Assembly (NCBI GenBank): GCA_003451915.1
Contig: DMJC01000223.1
Span: 1 to 5,570, forward strand
Direction of reading: 5' to 3'
From: Clostridiales bacterium
Lineage (GTDB): Bacteria > Bacillota > Clostridia > Saccharofermentanales > UBA5734
Length of the DNA stretch: 5,570 nucleotides
Below, piece by piece: positions 5,532-5,570 of the stretch. The notes below the pieces were generated by a model. That model worked only from the letters and a program-made list of their open reading frames with translations. It did no database searches and was not told where the DNA came from. Each line of letters starts with the position of its first letter. Position 1 is the stretch's first letter. The translations under genes were made by a program, and so were the position numbers.

Positions 5532-5570
5532 TCACCGAAGGTGCCCTTCATGCGGCTTTGCCGCCCTTCA
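5532..5570 (-). repeat. Second hairpin array in the opposite orientation, running off the window
   Basis: Read on the minus strand, a class C unit GCGGCAAAGCCGC (5552-5564) is followed by the linker ATGAAGG (5545-5551) and a class B-like unit GCACCTTCGGTGA (5532-5544). Bases 5565-5570 are the start of another linker. Spacing is again 20 bases. The orientation, set by the linker, is opposite to the array at 5070-5243, so the two arrays face each other across about 290 bases. Confidence 0.85.

Overview
The window reads as a chromosomal housekeeping segment of a Gram-positive Bacillota, most likely Clostridia. The evidence is the pair RNase Y (rny) and YmdB in that order, a class with lipoprotein signal peptidase followed by an RluD-type pseudouridine synthase (as lspA-ylyB in Bacillus), strong GGAGG ribosome binding sites and TTG starts. 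Base composition looks close to 50% GC in the genes. The species cannot be named from this sequence.

All recognised genes lie on the minus strand, so transcription runs from high to low coordinates. From 4957 to 3377 is rny, encoding the membrane-anchored endoribonuclease that initiates mRNA decay. Its family-conserved reading frame is cut by an in-frame TAA at 3572-3574, with the remaining 64 residues intact beyond it. Its best Shine-Dalgarno sequence points to an ATA codon rather than to the only ATG. A strong intrinsic terminator (about 3291-3340) closes the rny transcript. A probable new promoter (3244-3274) then starts a compact four-gene unit: ymdB (2428-3210), an oligopeptide/solute-binding lipoprotein (824-2431), lspA (333-845) and rluD (1-355, cut by the window edge). 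Every junction in this unit overlaps, by 4, 22 and 23 bases, which suggests translational coupling. The unit joins a cyclic-nucleotide/RNA-linked phosphoesterase, a lipoprotein, the peptidase that matures lipoproteins, and a 23S rRNA modification enzyme.

From 4958 to 5570 no protein gene can be supported. Next to rny is an AT-rich promoter region. Abutting it is a striking array of nine small hairpins (5070-5243) with a 20-base period and a 60-base higher-order period: stem classes run A-B-C, A-D-C, A-B-C, each separated by a constant linker close to ATGAAAG. Degenerate units of the same design lie at 5411-5443, and a second array in the opposite orientation begins at 5532 and runs off the window. 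A separate long hairpin (5473-5510) and an unassigned segment rich in short inverted repeats (5244-5410) fill the space between.

The two items most worth following are the mosaic hairpin arrays and the interrupted rny gene.
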